The position numbers were made by a program, and so were the translations under genes. Positions 17,482-24,989 of a stretch of DNA of 64,000 bases are shown here, in pieces (the stretch's first letter is position 1; the number at the start of each line of letters is the position of its first letter). Below the pieces are notes generated by a model that had not been told where the DNA came from, searched no databases, and saw nothing but the letters and a program-made list of their open reading frames with translations. Origin of the DNA: Fusobacterium sp. IOR10 (GTDB lineage: Bacteria; Fusobacteriota; Fusobacteriia; Fusobacteriales; Fusobacteriaceae); the NCBI RefSeq assembly GCF_010367435.1, contig NZ_WJWY01000009.1, forward strand, positions 1 through 64,000, given 5' to 3'.

Positions 17482-18786
17482 ATGAGAAAAATATTCATAT
17501 TAGATACTAATGTTTTGATTCATGATCCAAATGCAATTTATAATTTTAGGGGTAACGATGTTATTTTACCTATTGAAGTGTTAGAAGAAATAGACATATT
17601 GAAGCAGAAACAAACCACAGCAGCTCATGCAAGAATGGTCTCTAGAGTCATAGAAGAAATTCGAAGTAAAGGGGATATTTCAAAGGGAGTAGAACTTCCA
17701 AACGATATCTTATTTAGAGTTGAAATAAATAGAAATTTAGATTTAATACCTGATGGTTTGAGAAAAGATGTTGTGGATAATCATATTTTAGCAGTTGTCA
17801 TTGAAACTATGAAAAATAATCCAGGTGAAAATGTTATTTTTGTAACAAAGGATATTAATTTAAGAATAAAAGCTGATGCAGTTGGAATAGTAGTTGAAGA
17901 TTATTCAACTGATAAGGTTGAATATGAAGAATTAGATAGAGGTTATAAAGAAATCCAAGTTAGTAAGGAAATATTTAACAAATATGATAAATCTGGAAAA
18001 ATTAATGTTGAAGAACTAGATTTGGGATTTGAACCTACACCTAATTTTTATTTTGTTATAAAATCTGGTCAAGAGGAAACTTTTGGAAAATACAATGATG
18101 GAAAGGTTAAAAAATTCTTAAATGGAGATATTAATGCTTGGGGAGCTAGAGCTAGAAATCAAGAACAAAGATTTGCAATGGATTTATTAATGGATGAAGA
18201 TGTGAAAGCTGTAACCTTAGTTGGAAAAGCAGGAACAGGAAAAACTTTATTATCCATAGCAGCAGGCTTAGAACAAGTTGTGGAAAGAAAAAAATATTCT
18301 AAACTTTATATAGCAAGACCTATAATTCCAATGGGTAAAGATTTAGGATATTTACCAGGAAGTGAAAAGGAGAAACTAAGACCTTGGATGCAACCAATAT
18401 TTGACAATATAGAGCTTCTAAGTGATATAAAAGGGGAAAAAGCAGGAGAAAAAGTTATAGCAGGTTTGGAATCTATGGGTCTTTTAAAGGTTGAAGCTTT
18501 AACTTATATTAGAGGTAGAAGTATTCCAAATGGTTTTATAATAATTGACGAAGCTCAAAATTTAACTCCTCTTGAAATAAAAACAATAATTACAAGGGTT
18601 GGAGAAAATACAAAAATTGTATTTACTGGAGATCCAGAACAAATAGATAGTCCTTATTTAGACAGCAATTCCAATGGACTAACATATACTGCTGAAAAAT
18701 TAAAAAATGAAAAAATAGTAGGACATATAACTTTAGTAAAGGGTGAAAGATCTACTTTAGCAGAAATTTCATCAAAATTATTATAA
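17482..18786 (+). CDS. PIN-PhoH ATPase (PhoH2-like)
   Basis: About 434 residues. The N-terminal PIN nuclease domain begins IFILDTNVLIHDPNAI, with further acidic residues in EVLEEIDILKQ and DNHILAV. The C-terminal PhoH ATPase domain has Walker A VGKAGTGKTLLS (about residue 250) and Walker B GFIIIDEAQNLTP. Known PhoH2 proteins are RNA helicase/ribonucleases. ATG 17482 follows AGAGGTG; an in-frame GTG lies 9 bases earlier. A terminator follows immediately, closing the long plus-strand run. Confidence 0.93.
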   Translation: MRKIFILDTNVLIHDPNAIYNFRGNDVILPIEVLEEIDILKQKQTTAAHARMVSRVIEEIRSKGDISKGVELPNDILFRVEINRNLDLIPDGLRKDVVDNHILAVVIETMKNNPGENVIFVTKDINLRIKADAVGIVVEDYSTDKVEYEELDRGYKEIQVSKEIFNKYDKSGKINVEELDLGFEPTPNFYFVIKSGQEETFGKYNDGKVKKFLNGDINAWGARARNQEQRFAMDLLMDEDVKAVTLVGKAGTGKTLLSIAAGLEQVVERKKYSKLYIARPIIPMGKDLGYLPGSEKEKLRPWMQPIFDNIELLSDIKGEKAGEKVIAGLESMGLLKVEALTYIRGRSIPNGFIIIDEAQNLTPLEIKTIITRVGENTKIVFTGDPEQIDSPYLDSNSNGLTYTAEKLKNEKIVGHITLVKGERSTLAEISSKLL

Positions 18787-18793
18787 ATTATAA

Positions 18794-18826
18794 AACTGGA
18801 ACTATAAATTAGTTCCGGTTTTTATT
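18794..18826 (+). terminator. Terminator after PIN-PhoH
   Basis: AACTGGAACTA (18794-18804) pairs with TAGTTCCGGTT (18810-18820), one wobble pair, then a T-rich tail. It lies 8 bases after the PIN-PhoH stop. Confidence 0.85.
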
Positions 18827-19203
18827 TTTAAAGTTTAATAAAAATATTAGAATTGAAAGTTATAGAAAGATTTAAATCAAGAATAAAGTAATTGAAAAAT
18901 ATGGAAATTATATATGAATAATTTATTTTTCAATGAAGTTTATAATTAGAACATGTTGCATTAAAAACATTCGCTTGATAATTTTTTTTTTAAGTGGTAT
19001 ACTTGTTGTAGTAAAAATAAGACATATTTAAATAGAAAAAATATTTTTTATTTTTTAGTATCTTTATTTTAATAGATATTTCAGAAAGTTTGAAATACGA
19101 ATATAGATTTAAGAGTAAAGAGTTATTAATTAAATTAGAAGTTGAAATATTGAAATAAATGACTATAGTAGTAAAAATAAGTTTAAATATTCCAAGTTAG
19201 AAA
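18827..19203 (+). promoter_or_regulatory. Promoter and long leader of the first IclR gene
   Basis: This 380-base AT-rich stretch has no gene. It holds a near-consensus promoter, TTGATA (18975-18980), 17 bases, TATACT (18998-19003), giving a leader of about 230 bases before the IclR start. A short direct repeat, TAGTAAAAATAAG, occurs at about 19010 and 19170. No stable hairpin stands out apart from the one at the ribosome site, listed separately. Confidence 0.6.
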
Positions 19204-19241
19204 GGAGAAAGTAATAAAATTATTTGTTACTTAAATTATTT
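19204..19241 (+). promoter_or_regulatory. Split ribosome-binding site with hairpin before IclR 1
   Basis: GGAG (19204-19207) is 34 bases from the ATG at 19242, too far for normal initiation. Between them AAGTAATAAA (19209-19218) pairs with TTTGTTACTT (19223-19232) as a 10-pair stem with one G-U pair and an ATTA loop. If it folds, the effective spacing drops to about 10 bases. The same arrangement with compensating base changes precedes the second IclR gene. The inverted repeat could instead, or also, be a DNA operator for the IclR dimer. Confidence 0.65.
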
Positions 19242-19988
19242 ATGATTAAAAGCCTAAGTAAAGCTATTGAAATTTTAGAAGTTTTAAAAAAATCACCAAA
19301 AGGATGTAGTCTTTTTCAAATATATACAACACTAGGTATTCCTAAGAGTACGGCGCATGGAATTTTAAAAACTTTAATGGAAAAAGTGTATGTTTTAAAA
19401 GATGAAAATACTCATTTTTATAGATTAGGTCCAGCACTAATTTCTTTAGGTAAGGTAGCCTCTTTAGAGTTGAATATTCAAAATATAGCTTATTTAGCTT
19501 TAGAAAAATTATCTCTAGAACTAGGGGTAGATTCATTTTTAATGATTCCCATTGGTTATAAAGGAACTATAATAGAGAGAGTAGATGGGTTGCAGAGCGT
19601 TAAAATAATTGAAAATTATGGGAATGAATTTTATCTTCATTGTGGGGCTATGAGAAAAGCTATTTTGGCTTATAAAGAAGCATCTTTCATAGAGGATTAT
19701 ATGAAAGATATTATTGAAAAAAATGAGAATACACAAATTTCACAATCAAAATTGAAACAAGATTTAAATAAAATTAAAGATGAAGGAGTGGCAGTATCTT
19801 ATGGTGAGTATGCAAAAGGTACAATAGGAATAGGAGCTCCAATTTATAATAGCAGCGGAAAAGTTATAGCGTCTTTAGGAATTAATTTATTAGAAACTAA
19901 AGACTTAACAGACGAAAGAGTAAAAGAATTAAAAAAAATAGTTAGAGAGAAATCTGCAGAAGTGTCAAAGGGTATGGGTTATCTATAA
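19242..19988 (+). CDS. IclR-family regulator, copy 1
   Basis: 248-residue IclR regulator. The winged helix-turn-helix begins MIKSLSKAIEILEVLKKSP and includes IPKSTAHGILKTL. The GAF-like effector domain has IIERVDGLQSVKIIENYG and the C-terminal IGIGAPIYNSSGKVIASLGIN block. It is very similar to copy 2 (24081-24827), with identical stretches up to about 20 residues. An in-frame TTG at 19224 exists but lies in the hairpin arm; the ATG at 19242 aligns with copy 2. It precedes the IS and the dehydrogenase-symporter genes and probably controls them. The effector is likely a small carboxylate (inference). Confidence 0.92.
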   Translation: MIKSLSKAIEILEVLKKSPKGCSLFQIYTTLGIPKSTAHGILKTLMEKVYVLKDENTHFYRLGPALISLGKVASLELNIQNIAYLALEKLSLELGVDSFLMIPIGYKGTIIERVDGLQSVKIIENYGNEFYLHCGAMRKAILAYKEASFIEDYMKDIIEKNENTQISQSKLKQDLNKIKDEGVAVSYGEYAKGTIGIGAPIYNSSGKVIASLGINLLETKDLTDERVKELKKIVREKSAEVSKGMGYL

Positions 19989-20011
19989 TTTTTAGAGAAA
20001 GAATATTAATA

Positions 20012-20019
20012 ACAAAAAA
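20012..20019 (+). repeat. 8-bp target duplication, left of IS
   Basis: ACAAAAAA at 20012-20019 recurs exactly at 20898-20905, on the other side of the element. Eight bases is the usual duplication length for ISL3-family transposition. Confidence 0.85.
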
Positions 20020-20897
20020 GGTTCTTTGTCAACTGGTATTAGTGGAGAAAAAAAATAAATAATGTTTTTGTTCCTTCAACTTTACGCTGAAGGAATTTTT
20101 ATTTTTGCTAAATTACTATAAATTAAAATTCTATTTTTTAAATAGTAAAAACTTTTGTATCCAAATGCGATCCGCGCATAACTTTTATTTTATTATTAAT
20201 ACCTTCAATAGGACCATTGGAAAATGGATAATTTAAACTATTTTTAATATAAGCCAAATATTTAATATATGTCTTTATTGAAGTAAGCATATAGTGACTT
20301 GAAATCTTAGCTTTTTGAGAATATTTTGAAAAGTAATTTCTTAATTGATTTAAGCGCCTATCTTCAAGTATATCAATAATTTTATGAGATTCTGCATCAC
20401 AAAAAACAAAGGATATTGCTCCAGAGCATTCTTTAACTGATCTAAATTCATCAAAACATAATTTTTTAGGTAAATAATTAAAATTAGGCAAATGATATTT
20501 ATAAAAAGAATTAACTATTCTATTTACAGTATTATAATTAGAAATCATAGGTATTTTAATTAGAGTATTTTTAAATCCATATTTAATGATAGAATCATGA
20601 TTAACAGAACCGCAACATTCACAATGCGCAGGAGAATATGTAAGTTTAGCAAAAAATACTTTGCAGATAATTCCTTTAATATTAAGATCTTTAACGAAAT
20701 TACTGTCAAAAAAAATATTATTATCTTTTAAATTTAGTAAAGATTTGATAGAATAATTATGAGACAAATAAATCACATCCTTTCTTTTGGTGTCGCAACT
20801 TAATTGTAACGGATTTTTTTATTTGTCTCAATTTTTTTTTGCAAAAAATAAAGGCATTAGTATTTTTACAAATACCAACACCAAATATTATAGACCC
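20020..20897 (-). mobile_element. Internally deleted ISL3-family element (878 bp)
   Basis: The left end GGTTCTTTGTCAACTGGTAT and the inverted right end GGGTCTATAATATTTGGTGT share an imperfect terminal repeat. The element is flanked by the 8-base duplication ACAAAAAA. ISL3 elements are usually about 1.3-1.5 kb; this one is 878 bp because its transposase gene is shortened in frame. A hairpin TTCCTTCA/TGAAGGAA (20071-20095) with T-runs on both sides sits near the left end and may terminate transcription in either direction. The clean ends and duplication show it arrived by transposition, possibly mobilised by a full-length copy elsewhere. Confidence 0.88.
20138..20776 (-). pseudogene. ISL3 transposase with in-frame internal deletions
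   Basis: 212 residues instead of the roughly 400-430 of ISL3 transposases. The N-terminal zinc-finger Cys residues (CECCG) are present, as are the first DDE acid block (LCFDEFRSVKECSG) and the C-terminal block NGPIEGINNKIKVMRG. The expected stretch after ISNYN leading into the helix-turn-helix is missing, as is the region between RNYFSKYSQKA and YIKNSLNYPF that holds the second catalytic Asp. It is therefore very unlikely to be active. The remaining frame is open, so the deletions are multiples of three. Confidence 0.82.
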
Positions 20898-20905
20898 ACA
20901 AAAAA
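20898..20905 (+). repeat. 8-bp target duplication, right of IS
   Basis: ACAAAAAA, identical to 20012-20019. It merges into the A-run on the 5' side of the terminator stem that begins at 20906. Confidence 0.85.
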
Positions 20906-20944
20906 AGGTTCTTCAATATTTAAATATTGAAGAACCTTTTTTTT
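20906..20944 (+). terminator. Terminator originally belonging to IclR 1
   Basis: AGGTTCTTCAATATTT (20906-20921) pairs perfectly with AAATATTGAAGAACCT (20922-20937), followed by a T-run. Removing the IS would place this terminator about 30 bases after the IclR 1 stop, so the IS inserted between the gene and its terminator. Confidence 0.85.
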
Positions 20945-21063
20945 GTTGAAAATGATATCAAAAAATAAATATTTTTTTTATGTTCTAAAACAGAAAGAAG
21001 AACTGATATATAAGGATAATGATTTCTAATAGTTCAATATATTTTTAAAACTAATAAAAAAAA

Positions 21064-21092
21064 TTGACAAAACAGAAAAAAAAAGGTATATA
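21064..21092 (+). promoter_or_regulatory. Promoter of the dehydrogenase-symporter operon
   Basis: TTGACA (21064-21069), 17 bases, TATATA (21087-21092): consensus -35 with a good -10. Transcription would start near 21100, about 20 bases before the inverted repeat at 21121 and 300 bases before the dehydrogenase start. The region 20945-21063 shows no gene. Confidence 0.75.
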
Positions 21093-21120
21093 TATATATA
21101 TTACAGATATTTTAAAAACG

Positions 21121-21139
21121 CGTTCTATAATGTAGAACG
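21121..21139 (+). promoter_or_regulatory. Inverted repeat, candidate IclR operator
   Basis: CGTTCTA, 5 bases (TAATG), TAGAACG: a perfect 7-base inverted repeat just after the predicted transcription start. GTTC/GAAC half-sites with short spacing fit dimeric regulators such as IclR proteins. It stands out as one of the few GC-containing stretches in the region and is in the right place for repression. Binding by either IclR is inferred from position only. Confidence 0.55.
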
Positions 21140-21180
21140 AACGAAAAAATATTTTTTTATTTGAAAAAAGGAGGTCTAAA

Positions 21181-21234
21181 ATGAGAAATAAATTTATTGA
21201 TTTATTAAGAATTGATAGAATGTTTGACGGTTAA
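21181..21234 (+). CDS. Leader peptide (17 residues) before the dehydrogenase operon
   Basis: ATG at 21181 with a perfect AAGGAGG (21168-21174, 6 bases away) opens a frame of 17 residues, MRNKFIDLLRIDRMFDG, then TAA. It lies in the 300-base untranslated leader, upstream of the competing hairpins at 21290-21371. The ribosome site is as good as those of the large genes. The peptide has three Asp and three Arg but no obvious run of one amino acid. A leader-peptide role in attenuation is inferred from position and structure. Confidence 0.5.
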   Translation: MRNKFIDLLRIDRMFDG

Positions 21235-21289
21235 ATTTAGAAATAAAAAAAATAAGAGGAAACTTAAAAGAATTAAATAACAAAAAAAA

Positions 21290-21371
21290 ATCCCAAATCG
21301 CAAGAATGCAAAATGGGATAAGCATGATATAAATCATACCCTAGACAAGTATATTATATCATATCTTATCC
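21290..21371 (+). promoter_or_regulatory. Structured leader RNA with competing hairpins
   Basis: Hairpin A pairs ATCCCA (21290-21295) with TGGGAT (21314-21319), with an inner GCA/TGC stem (21300-21302, 21307-21309). Hairpin B pairs GGATAAG (21316-21322) with CTTATCC (21365-21371) and ATGATAT (21324-21330) with ATATCAT (21356-21362), with a small ATAC/GTAT stem inside its loop. A and B share GGAT at 21316-21319 and cannot both form fully. B ends 29 bases before the dehydrogenase ATG. I do not recognise a known riboswitch consensus. Confidence 0.55.
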
Positions 21372-21399
21372 TGAAAACAAATAAAATTTAGGAGGACAA

Positions 21400-22470
21400 A
21401 TGAGAGAAGATGTAATACATTTTGAAGCATTAGGAGAAGAGGCTATACATATAAAAGAAGAAACAGAAGCAAAACAAAAATTAGGTTTATTACCACAAGA
21501 TTTTAGATATATAGTAACTCCAGAAAATTTACAAACTTATATAAAAAAACATAAAGATATTAAATTACCGAATATTATTACAACAAAAACACATTCAAAG
21601 TTACCGCAAGAATATTTAGAGGGAGCTAAAAAAAGCATTATAACAAGAAGCGCGGGATATGATCATTTTGAAAATTTACAAGAAGTTATTAATTTAACTT
21701 CATTAAGAGAATATTGTGTTAATGCAGTGGCTCAAACAGCTATAAAATTTGTATATGCTATGGCGGGGAGATTAAATGAATATACTAAAAATACAGAAAC
21801 GTTTGAAAGAAATCAAACTAATTCTTTTATGGAACTGGGACCAAATAGGACAGCAACAGTATTTGGAGTTGGAAAAATAGGGAAAAGAGTGTATGAGTTA
21901 TTAGAAGGAAATGGATTAAATGTTCAAGCTGTTGATATAAGAGAAGAAGAATTAAAAAAATTATATAAAGGAACAGTAAAATTTGTAAATAAAGAAGAAG
22001 CAATTCAAACAAGCGATATTATTGTTAATGTTATGAATTTAACTAAAGATCCTCAAAGTAAATTTTATAATGTTAACTATTTTTCTGAAAAATATTTATG
22101 CCGAGCTAAAAAAGGAGTTATGTTTGCTAACGTAACTAGAGGAGATATAGCTCCAGAATCAGTTTTACTTAAATTATATAATAAAAAAATTATAGGAGGA
22201 ATAGGTTTAGATGTATTTACAGATGAAGCAAAATTTTCGAAATTAATTAAAGATGGTTTATTATCAGAAAATGGAAATCATAAAGCTAGCAAAGAAATAG
22301 TTGAAAAAGCTTTAGACCATACAGAAAATTTTTATGTGCAACCTCATCAAGGATTTAATTCAGATTTAGCGGCAATAGCTAAAGCAAGAGAGGCTGTAAA
22401 TCATATATGTGAATGGTATAAAAATGATAAAGAAAATTTTAATGAGCAATTGCCTTACTACGAAGGATAA
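21400..22470 (+). CDS. D-isomer-specific 2-hydroxyacid dehydrogenase
   Basis: 356-residue NAD-dependent 2-hydroxyacid dehydrogenase, interconverting a 2-oxoacid and a D-2-hydroxyacid. The Rossmann loop is ATVFGVGKIGKRVYELL (about residue 152). The catalytic set is visible: Arg in NVTRGDIAPE, the acidic residue in IGLDVFTDE, and His in VQPHQGFNS. Next to it is a GltS-type symporter, so a role with 2-oxoglutarate/(R)-2-hydroxyglutarate, as in glutamate fermentation by the hydroxyglutarate route, is attractive but unproven; D-lactate or another hydroxyacid is possible. The ATG follows AGGAGG. Confidence 0.88.
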   Translation: MREDVIHFEALGEEAIHIKEETEAKQKLGLLPQDFRYIVTPENLQTYIKKHKDIKLPNIITTKTHSKLPQEYLEGAKKSIITRSAGYDHFENLQEVINLTSLREYCVNAVAQTAIKFVYAMAGRLNEYTKNTETFERNQTNSFMELGPNRTATVFGVGKIGKRVYELLEGNGLNVQAVDIREEELKKLYKGTVKFVNKEEAIQTSDIIVNVMNLTKDPQSKFYNVNYFSEKYLCRAKKGVMFANVTRGDIAPESVLLKLYNKKIIGGIGLDVFTDEAKFSKLIKDGLLSENGNHKASKEIVEKALDHTENFYVQPHQGFNSDLAAIAKAREAVNHICEWYKNDKENFNEQLPYYEG

Positions 22471-22508
22471 ATTTTAATTTTATTAAGTGAAAATTATAAG
22501 GAGGAAAC

Positions 22509-23954
22509 ATGGAAGTGTTAACAAGTAAGGCAATATGGATGGTATTACAAGATGCAGCTTGGATGGGTATACTTTTACTAGTGGGGCAGATGCTTCGGGC
22601 TAAGGTGAAAATTTTTCAAAAATTATTAATACCTTCGGCATTAATAGGTGGATTTATAGCACTTGCTTTAGGACCGAGAGGTTATGGATTGATTCCATTG
22701 TCTAATTCTTTTGGAACTTATGCTAGTATTTTAATAGTTATTATTTTTGCAGCAACGCCAATAGGTGATAAACCAACTAAAGAGGAGACTTCGGGTCCTG
22801 TAATAGGTGGGATGTTCTTCAATGTAACGGGAATAGCTGTATTACAATATGCTGCTGGGATGTTTTTAACAGTATATTTATTAAAACATATTTATCCAAA
22901 TTTACCAGAACAATTTGGTTTAACTATGGCTACAGGATTTTACGGAGGACATGGGACAGCAGTTGCAGTAGGAAATGCATTAGAAGAAATGGGAATAGCT
23001 AACATGACTGATCTATCTTTAACATGTGCTACTTTAGGTATTGTTGGAGGTATTATTATGGGGATTTGTTTAATTAATTGGGGAACAAGAAAAGGTTATA
23101 CTCATTATGTTAAAAATCCTCAAGATTTACCAATAGAATTAAGAACAGGATTAATTCCACCAGAAAAACAAAAACCAGCAGGGAAAATAACAATTTCTTC
23201 TATATGTGTCGATCCTTTGACTTTTCATTTGGGGCTTGTTTTACTAGCATCTATAACAGGAAAATATTTTAGTGGCTGGTTTAAAAGTTTTAGTGGAAGT
23301 CATTTAGGATTTGCAATATCAATACCAGCATTTTGTACGTCTTTATTAGCTGCATTCGTATTAAATAAAATATTAAATAAAACTAATGGGCATAAATATG
23401 TGGATAGACATACAATTAGCAGAATTCAAGGAACAGCTACAGATTTCTTAATGGTTTCAGGAATAGGATCATTAAATTTAGGAGTAGCAATGCAATATGC
23501 AGGTCCTCTATTAATAATATGTGGTGTTGGGTTCTTAGTTACATTATTGTGGTTTGTAATAATAGGTGGAAAAACTTCAAGAAAGGATTGGTTTGAAAGA
23601 AATATGATGTCTTGGGGACATGCCACAGGAGTTACAGCTACAGGGATACTATTATTGCGTGTAGTTGATCCAGAATTAAAGTCTAGGGGAATAGAGGATG
23701 CTGGAATAGCTGATATTTTTAATCGTCCCATTATAATAGCTTTACAAGTTATTCCACCAATAATAATGAATTTAATGCCAAAAATTGGAGGACATATAGT
23801 GACCTGGTCTATTTTTGGAATTGTAGGAATTATGTGGTTATTAGCTTGGAAGTTAAAATGGTGGATTCCAAATCAACAATTAGTTAAATATGGAGATAAT
23901 TCAAAATCTAAAAACCAGTATGGAAATAGTTTCACAAATCAAGAAGCAATTTAG
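22509..23954 (+). CDS. gltS: GltS-type sodium/glutamate symporter family protein
   Basis: 481 residues, about eleven to twelve membrane segments in two inverted halves. Family marks include the reentrant-type Gly-rich blocks LIGGFIALALGPRGYG and TGFYGGHGTAVAVGNAL in the first half and WGHATGVTATGILLLRVVDPE in the second. It is longer than E. coli GltS (about 400), mostly in the middle loop and C terminus. It is encoded 38 bases after the dehydrogenase, so the pair likely takes up and processes one carboxylate. Glutamate is the default family substrate, but specificity cannot be read from sequence. Confidence 0.85.
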   Translation: MEVLTSKAIWMVLQDAAWMGILLLVGQMLRAKVKIFQKLLIPSALIGGFIALALGPRGYGLIPLSNSFGTYASILIVIIFAATPIGDKPTKEETSGPVIGGMFFNVTGIAVLQYAAGMFLTVYLLKHIYPNLPEQFGLTMATGFYGGHGTAVAVGNALEEMGIANMTDLSLTCATLGIVGGIIMGICLINWGTRKGYTHYVKNPQDLPIELRTGLIPPEKQKPAGKITISSICVDPLTFHLGLVLLASITGKYFSGWFKSFSGSHLGFAISIPAFCTSLLAAFVLNKILNKTNGHKYVDRHTISRIQGTATDFLMVSGIGSLNLGVAMQYAGPLLIICGVGFLVTLLWFVIIGGKTSRKDWFERNMMSWGHATGVTATGILLLRVVDPELKSRGIEDAGIADIFNRPIIIALQVIPPIIMNLMPKIGGHIVTWSIFGIVGIMWLLAWKLKWWIPNQQLVKYGDNSKSKNQYGNSFTNQEAI

Positions 23955-23978
23955 AAATATTAAATAAAAGTTGAGATT

Positions 23979-24018
23979 ATCTATCTTTTACCGTTTCATG
24001 TAATAGTAAAAGATAGAT
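23979..24018 (+). promoter_or_regulatory. Intercistronic hairpin between symporter and IclR 2
   Basis: ATCTATCTTTTAC (23979-23991) pairs perfectly over 13 bases with GTAAAAGATAGAT (24006-24018) around a 14-base loop. It is followed by A's, not T's, so it is a poor terminator. It could stabilise the upstream mRNA, reduce read-through into IclR 2, or be a protein-binding repeat. Confidence 0.6.
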
Positions 24019-24040
24019 AAAAAATGAATAAAGCAGTAAA

Positions 24041-24080
24041 AAGGAGGAAATAACAAATTTATTTTGTTATTTAACTAATT
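24041..24080 (+). promoter_or_regulatory. Split ribosome-binding site with hairpin before IclR 2
   Basis: AAGGAGG (24041-24047) is followed directly by AAATAACAAA (24048-24057), a 5-base loop, and its perfect complement TTTGTTATTT (24063-24072), then 8 bases to the ATG at 24081. The linear spacing is 33 bases, but 8 if the hairpin is stacked out. Compared with copy 1, the third stem pair changes from G-C to A-T and a G-U pair becomes G-C, so pairing has been kept while sequence changed. Confidence 0.7.
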
Positions 24081-24827
24081 ATGATTAAAAGTTTAAGCAA
24101 AGCTATTGAAATTTTAGAAGTTTTAAAAAAATCACCAAAAGGATGTAGTCTTTCTCAAATATATACAACATTGGATATTCCTAAGAGTACGGCACATGGA
24201 ATTTTAAAAACATTAACTATGAAAATGTATGTTTTAAAAGATGAAAGGACTCATTTTTATAAATTAGGGCCAGCGTTAGTTTCATTAGGCAAGGGAGCTC
24301 TATCAGTGATAAATATTAAAAATATTGCTTATTTAGCGTTGAAAAATTTATCTTTGGAATCAGGAGTAGATTCATTTTTAATGATTCCAGTTGGTTATAA
24401 AGGAACGATAATAGAGAGAGTAGATGGATTACAAAGTATTAAAATAATTGAAAACTATGGAAATGAATTTTATCTTCATTGTGGGGCTATGAGAAAGGCT
24501 ATTTTAGCTCATAAAGAAATATCTTTTATAGATGATTATATAGAAAATGTAATAAAAAAGAATAAAAATTTGAAAATATCATCTGTAAAACTAAAAGAAG
24601 ATTTAAATAAAATTAGAAATGAAGGAGCAGCAGTTTCCTATGGTGAGTATATAAAAGGAACAATAGGAATAGGTGCTCCAATATATAATAATAAAAGAGA
24701 AGTAATTGCTTCTTTAGGAATTAACTTTTTAAAAAATAAAGAATTGAATGATGAAAAAGTAAAAGTATTAAAAGAAATAGTGAAAAAGAAAGCTGAAGAA
24801 GTATCAGGGAAAATGGCAAACATATAA
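24081..24827 (+). CDS. IclR-family regulator, copy 2
   Basis: 248-residue IclR regulator, close paralogue of 19242-19988. The DNA-binding half is almost the same (MIKSLSKAIEILEVLKKSP; IPKSTAHGILKTL), and the effector half shares IIERVDGLQSIKIIENYG and IGIGAPIYNNKREVIASLGIN. The two should recognise the same operator. It lies 127 bases after the symporter gene with a hairpin between them and is likely cotranscribed, giving feedback control. Differences gather at residues 65-90 and 150-180, where effector or oligomer contacts could differ. Confidence 0.92.
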   Translation: MIKSLSKAIEILEVLKKSPKGCSLSQIYTTLDIPKSTAHGILKTLTMKMYVLKDERTHFYKLGPALVSLGKGALSVINIKNIAYLALKNLSLESGVDSFLMIPVGYKGTIIERVDGLQSIKIIENYGNEFYLHCGAMRKAILAHKEISFIDDYIENVIKKNKNLKISSVKLKEDLNKIRNEGAAVSYGEYIKGTIGIGAPIYNNKREVIASLGINFLKNKELNDEKVKVLKEIVKKKAEEVSGKMANI

Positions 24828-24989
24828 ATAAAAATAGGAGTATAATTTTATTAGAAATAAAAAAATAGAAAGAATATATGAAGTTAACAAGAATAAAGTA
24901 TAAATAATGTTAGAATTTTTCCATAGGAAAGTAGTTTGGAGTTATTGGAAAAGTTAAAAATTTAATTAAATTTGAAGGAAGTGATTAAT

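Noticed and set aside
19224-19241. TTG start for IclR 1 six codons upstream
   Set aside because: It would begin within the hairpin arm and has no counterpart in copy 2, whose ATG aligns with 19242.
21290-21371. Known riboswitch (preQ1, c-di-GMP, glycine, fluoride or ZTP type)
   Set aside because: None of the conserved cores I can recall match; only the alternative pairing is supported.
23979-24018. Rho-independent terminator between the symporter and IclR 2
   Set aside because: The stem is strong but is followed by A's rather than T's, and on the minus strand there is no gene ending here. Kept as an intercistronic hairpin.
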